From positions 1 through 17,496 of the forward strand of contig JBKPDW010000365.1 in the NCBI GenBank assembly GCA_046728115.1: a stretch of 17,496 nucleotides of DNA, given 5' to 3'. Made by a program: the position numbers and the translations under genes. The DNA comes from CAVSWN01 sp046728115. Lineage in GTDB: Bacteria; Acidobacteriota; Vicinamibacteria; Vicinamibacterales; CAVVIG01. Shown piece by piece: positions 16,135 to 17,496 of the stretch. Positions within the stretch are counted from its first letter, which is position 1. Every line of letters starts with the position of its first letter. Under the pieces are notes generated by a model. That model saw only the letters and a list, made by a program, of their open reading frames with translations. It did not search any database and had not been told where the DNA came from.

Positions 16135-17409
16135 TCAGAACAACAGCCTGAACAGCCTCTTCAAGAGTTCTTCGGGCGACATCATGGTGAGCGCCAGCGG
16201 CAGGAGAGGCGCCAGCGTTGCGACTGCGACGCGGAGGATGCCGTCTTTCGTGATCGGCGCGATCTGCATCCCCTTCACGACTTCGAAGCAGTTGGCGAGA
16301 TCGGCGAGCGACTGGATGTCGCCGCTGCCTACGAACGGTTCATCCGGAGGCGCCCCGCCGCGCAGCCACTTGGCATCGAACTCCCGCACGTATCGCTCGG
16401 CGAGCGTGCCGTACTCGCCCAGGCCGGTCCGCTTCGCGCCGGTAAGCTGAGGCGCGAAGACCAGGAATGGGCCCAGCACCAGCAACAGCATGAAGATGAC
16501 GAGGACGGCGATTTCGACCTTGAACGCGGGCAGCGTGGCGCCGACGTAGAAAATCCGGTTCGCGATCGGTCCGGCGAGCATCGCCCCGTGTGCGACGACC
16601 AGCGGAGTGAACGCGTACGCCACGTTCGGCAAGAATCCGAGGCCGGCGACGCGATCCGGATGCGTCGGAATCAGGCTCAACCTGATGCGCGACACCTGCC
16701 CGAGAAAGCGCATCCAGATGAAGATGCGATAGTACCAACGCATCAGGAGGAACTGGAAGAGCGGCAGGCTCACGTAGACGTACCAGGCGCCGGTCATCGA
16801 GAGCTTCCAGCCTCCGTCAGCCGGCAGCGCGTACCAGGTGGCGGTGCCGGACAGGGCGACGTAGTTGCGCCACCAGACCCCGACGCCGACCACGTACACG
16901 AAGGCAACCAGGAACAGCTCGGCGACGACCGAGTTGCGTAGCCGCATGGCGGATGCCACGATGGCATCGAACCGTGGCAACGCATCCGGGGGAATCAGGT
17001 TGCGGTTCAGGAACTGGCGCACGACCGGGCGCATGCGCGTGTGAACTGGAAATTCCGCGACGATCAACAACGGCAGCACGATGAGAAAGCGGACGTTCAC
17101 TTCCACGTCCCGCAGGAACGACACGGCCGCTTGCCCGCCCAGAGCGTGCCCTTCCAGGAGGGAAAGGGCGAACAGCGGCAGCCAGGCGAGCGCCGTGATG
17201 GCGAGAATCCGCTGGCGCAGCAGCTCCAGCGCATCGCCGGATAAATGCGAGCGGCGCAGAAGCTGGTACAGCGGCCCGCCGAGGATCAGCGTGAAGTCGG
17301 GCGGCCCATCGATCGCGGCGACCGTATACGTCCGTGGCGCCCGCTCTCGCGGCGAACCCACGAGCGTCGCGCCGTCGAGCGTGGCAGGGCGGAGCGGCGG
17401 CTTGCTCAT
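16135..17409 (-). CDS. Uncharacterised polytopic inner-membrane protein
   Basis: 424 aa from ATG 17409, with GAGG 4 nt upstream on the - strand. I see about seven hydrophobic segments, near residues 66-86, 107-121, 162-179, 207-223, 263-282, 296-318 and 391-409. The N-terminal 60 residues are soluble. A conserved-looking loop 'SLIPTHPDRVAGLGFLPNV' (245-263) precedes the fifth segment; I recall this HPDR-x-GGLGFL motif from unannotated membrane proteins. A soluble stretch near 325-390 ('GLGEYGTLAERYVREFDAKWL') follows the sixth. No transporter, kinase or protease motif is visible, so I assign no function. It is convergent with the intact receptor, 198 nt apart, and no partner gene lies on its strand inside the window. 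Confidence 0.82.
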   Translation of the reverse strand: MSKPPLRPATLDGATLVGSPRERAPRTYTVAAIDGPPDFTLILGGPLYQLLRRSHLSGDALELLRQRILAITALAWLPLFALSLLEGHALGGQAAVSFLRDVEVNVRFLIVLPLLIVAEFPVHTRMRPVVRQFLNRNLIPPDALPRFDAIVASAMRLRNSVVAELFLVAFVYVVGVGVWWRNYVALSGTATWYALPADGGWKLSMTGAWYVYVSLPLFQFLLMRWYYRIFIWMRFLGQVSRIRLSLIPTHPDRVAGLGFLPNVAYAFTPLVVAHGAMLAGPIANRIFYVGATLPAFKVEIAVLVIFMLLLVLGPFLVFAPQLTGAKRTGLGEYGTLAERYVREFDAKWLRGGAPPDEPFVGSGDIQSLADLANCFEVVKGMQIAPITKDGILRVAVATLAPLLPLALTMMSPEELLKRLFRLLF

Positions 17410-17476
17410 CGCACCTCGTGTTCGACACCCAGTTTACGATCGCGCAGTTCAAGATCGCACGCGCCGGGTCCAGCTG

Positions 17477-17496
17477 GAATCGGCCCACGCCGATTC
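17477..17496. repeat. Perfect 8-bp hairpin at the contig end
   Basis: GAATCGGC (17477-17484) and GCCGATTC (17489-17496) are exact reverse complements around a 4-nt loop, CCAC. The right arm ends on the last base of the window. It may be a real palindrome that stopped assembly or a fold-back artefact. It lies 68 nt upstream of the membrane-protein gene start. Confidence 0.6.

Noticed and set aside
16003..16941. 312-codon + strand frame rich in E, Q, R and H
   Set aside because: It is the antisense shadow of the membrane-protein gene; its composition follows from the complement of hydrophobic codons.
1..17496. CRISPR array, tRNA/rRNA genes, phage or conjugation genes, intact IS, biosynthetic cluster
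   Set aside because: I looked for repeat-spacer periodicity, tRNA-like cloverleaf ends and hallmark proteins, and saw none.

Overview
The window is a GC-rich bacterial metagenomic or low-input contig. It most resembles Acidobacteriota, probably Vicinamibacteria-like. The evidence is three genes for Oar-type TonB-dependent receptors (signal peptide, carboxypeptidase-regulatory-like domain, then a 'VTVTGESPLVD' segment and 'LPLxGRNWL'), a BNR/Asp-box propeller protein next to one of them, an ECF sigma factor with a DUF3455 protein, and a large XRE-STAND regulator. This taxonomic call rests on gene-family style, not on a marker gene; the window has no rRNA or tRNA that I can see. The first 58 bases are not biological: they are Illumina P5/i5/Nextera Read-1 adapter, so genomic DNA starts at base 59.

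Layout. (1) 59-4617, + strand: the 3' part of a secreted Asp-box beta-propeller protein followed 33 nt later by a complete TonB-dependent receptor, probably one transcription unit. (2) 4986-5279, +: a small dimeric alpha/beta-barrel-like protein. (3) 5631-8624, - strand: read from right to left, an ECF sigma factor, a secreted DUF3455 protein, a strong 24-bp inverted repeat that contains the DUF3455 stop codon, and an AsmA-like envelope protein. (4) 8839-11184, +: an XRE-HTH/STAND ATPase/TPR regulator transcribed divergently from the sigma-factor unit. (5) 11185-12921: a damaged zone. A TonB receptor gene on the - strand keeps only its first ~389 codons and runs straight into a headless fragment of an unrelated small secreted-protein family. 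(6) 13108-15936, +: a second complete TonB-dependent receptor, divergent from the truncated one. (7) 16135-17409, -: an uncharacterised polytopic membrane protein. The contig ends in a perfect 8-bp hairpin.

How the genes fit together. The theme is the cell envelope: outer-membrane import receptors, a secreted propeller protein that may act on or bind the same substrate, an AsmA-type envelope protein, and two regulators back to back. I do not see a convincing new multi-gene system (no CRISPR, defence island, BGC, phage or intact IS). The points most worth a second look are the truncation junction near 11750 (a real rearrangement or an assembly/amplification chimera), the hairpin element that supplies a stop codon, and the adapter left at the 5' end.
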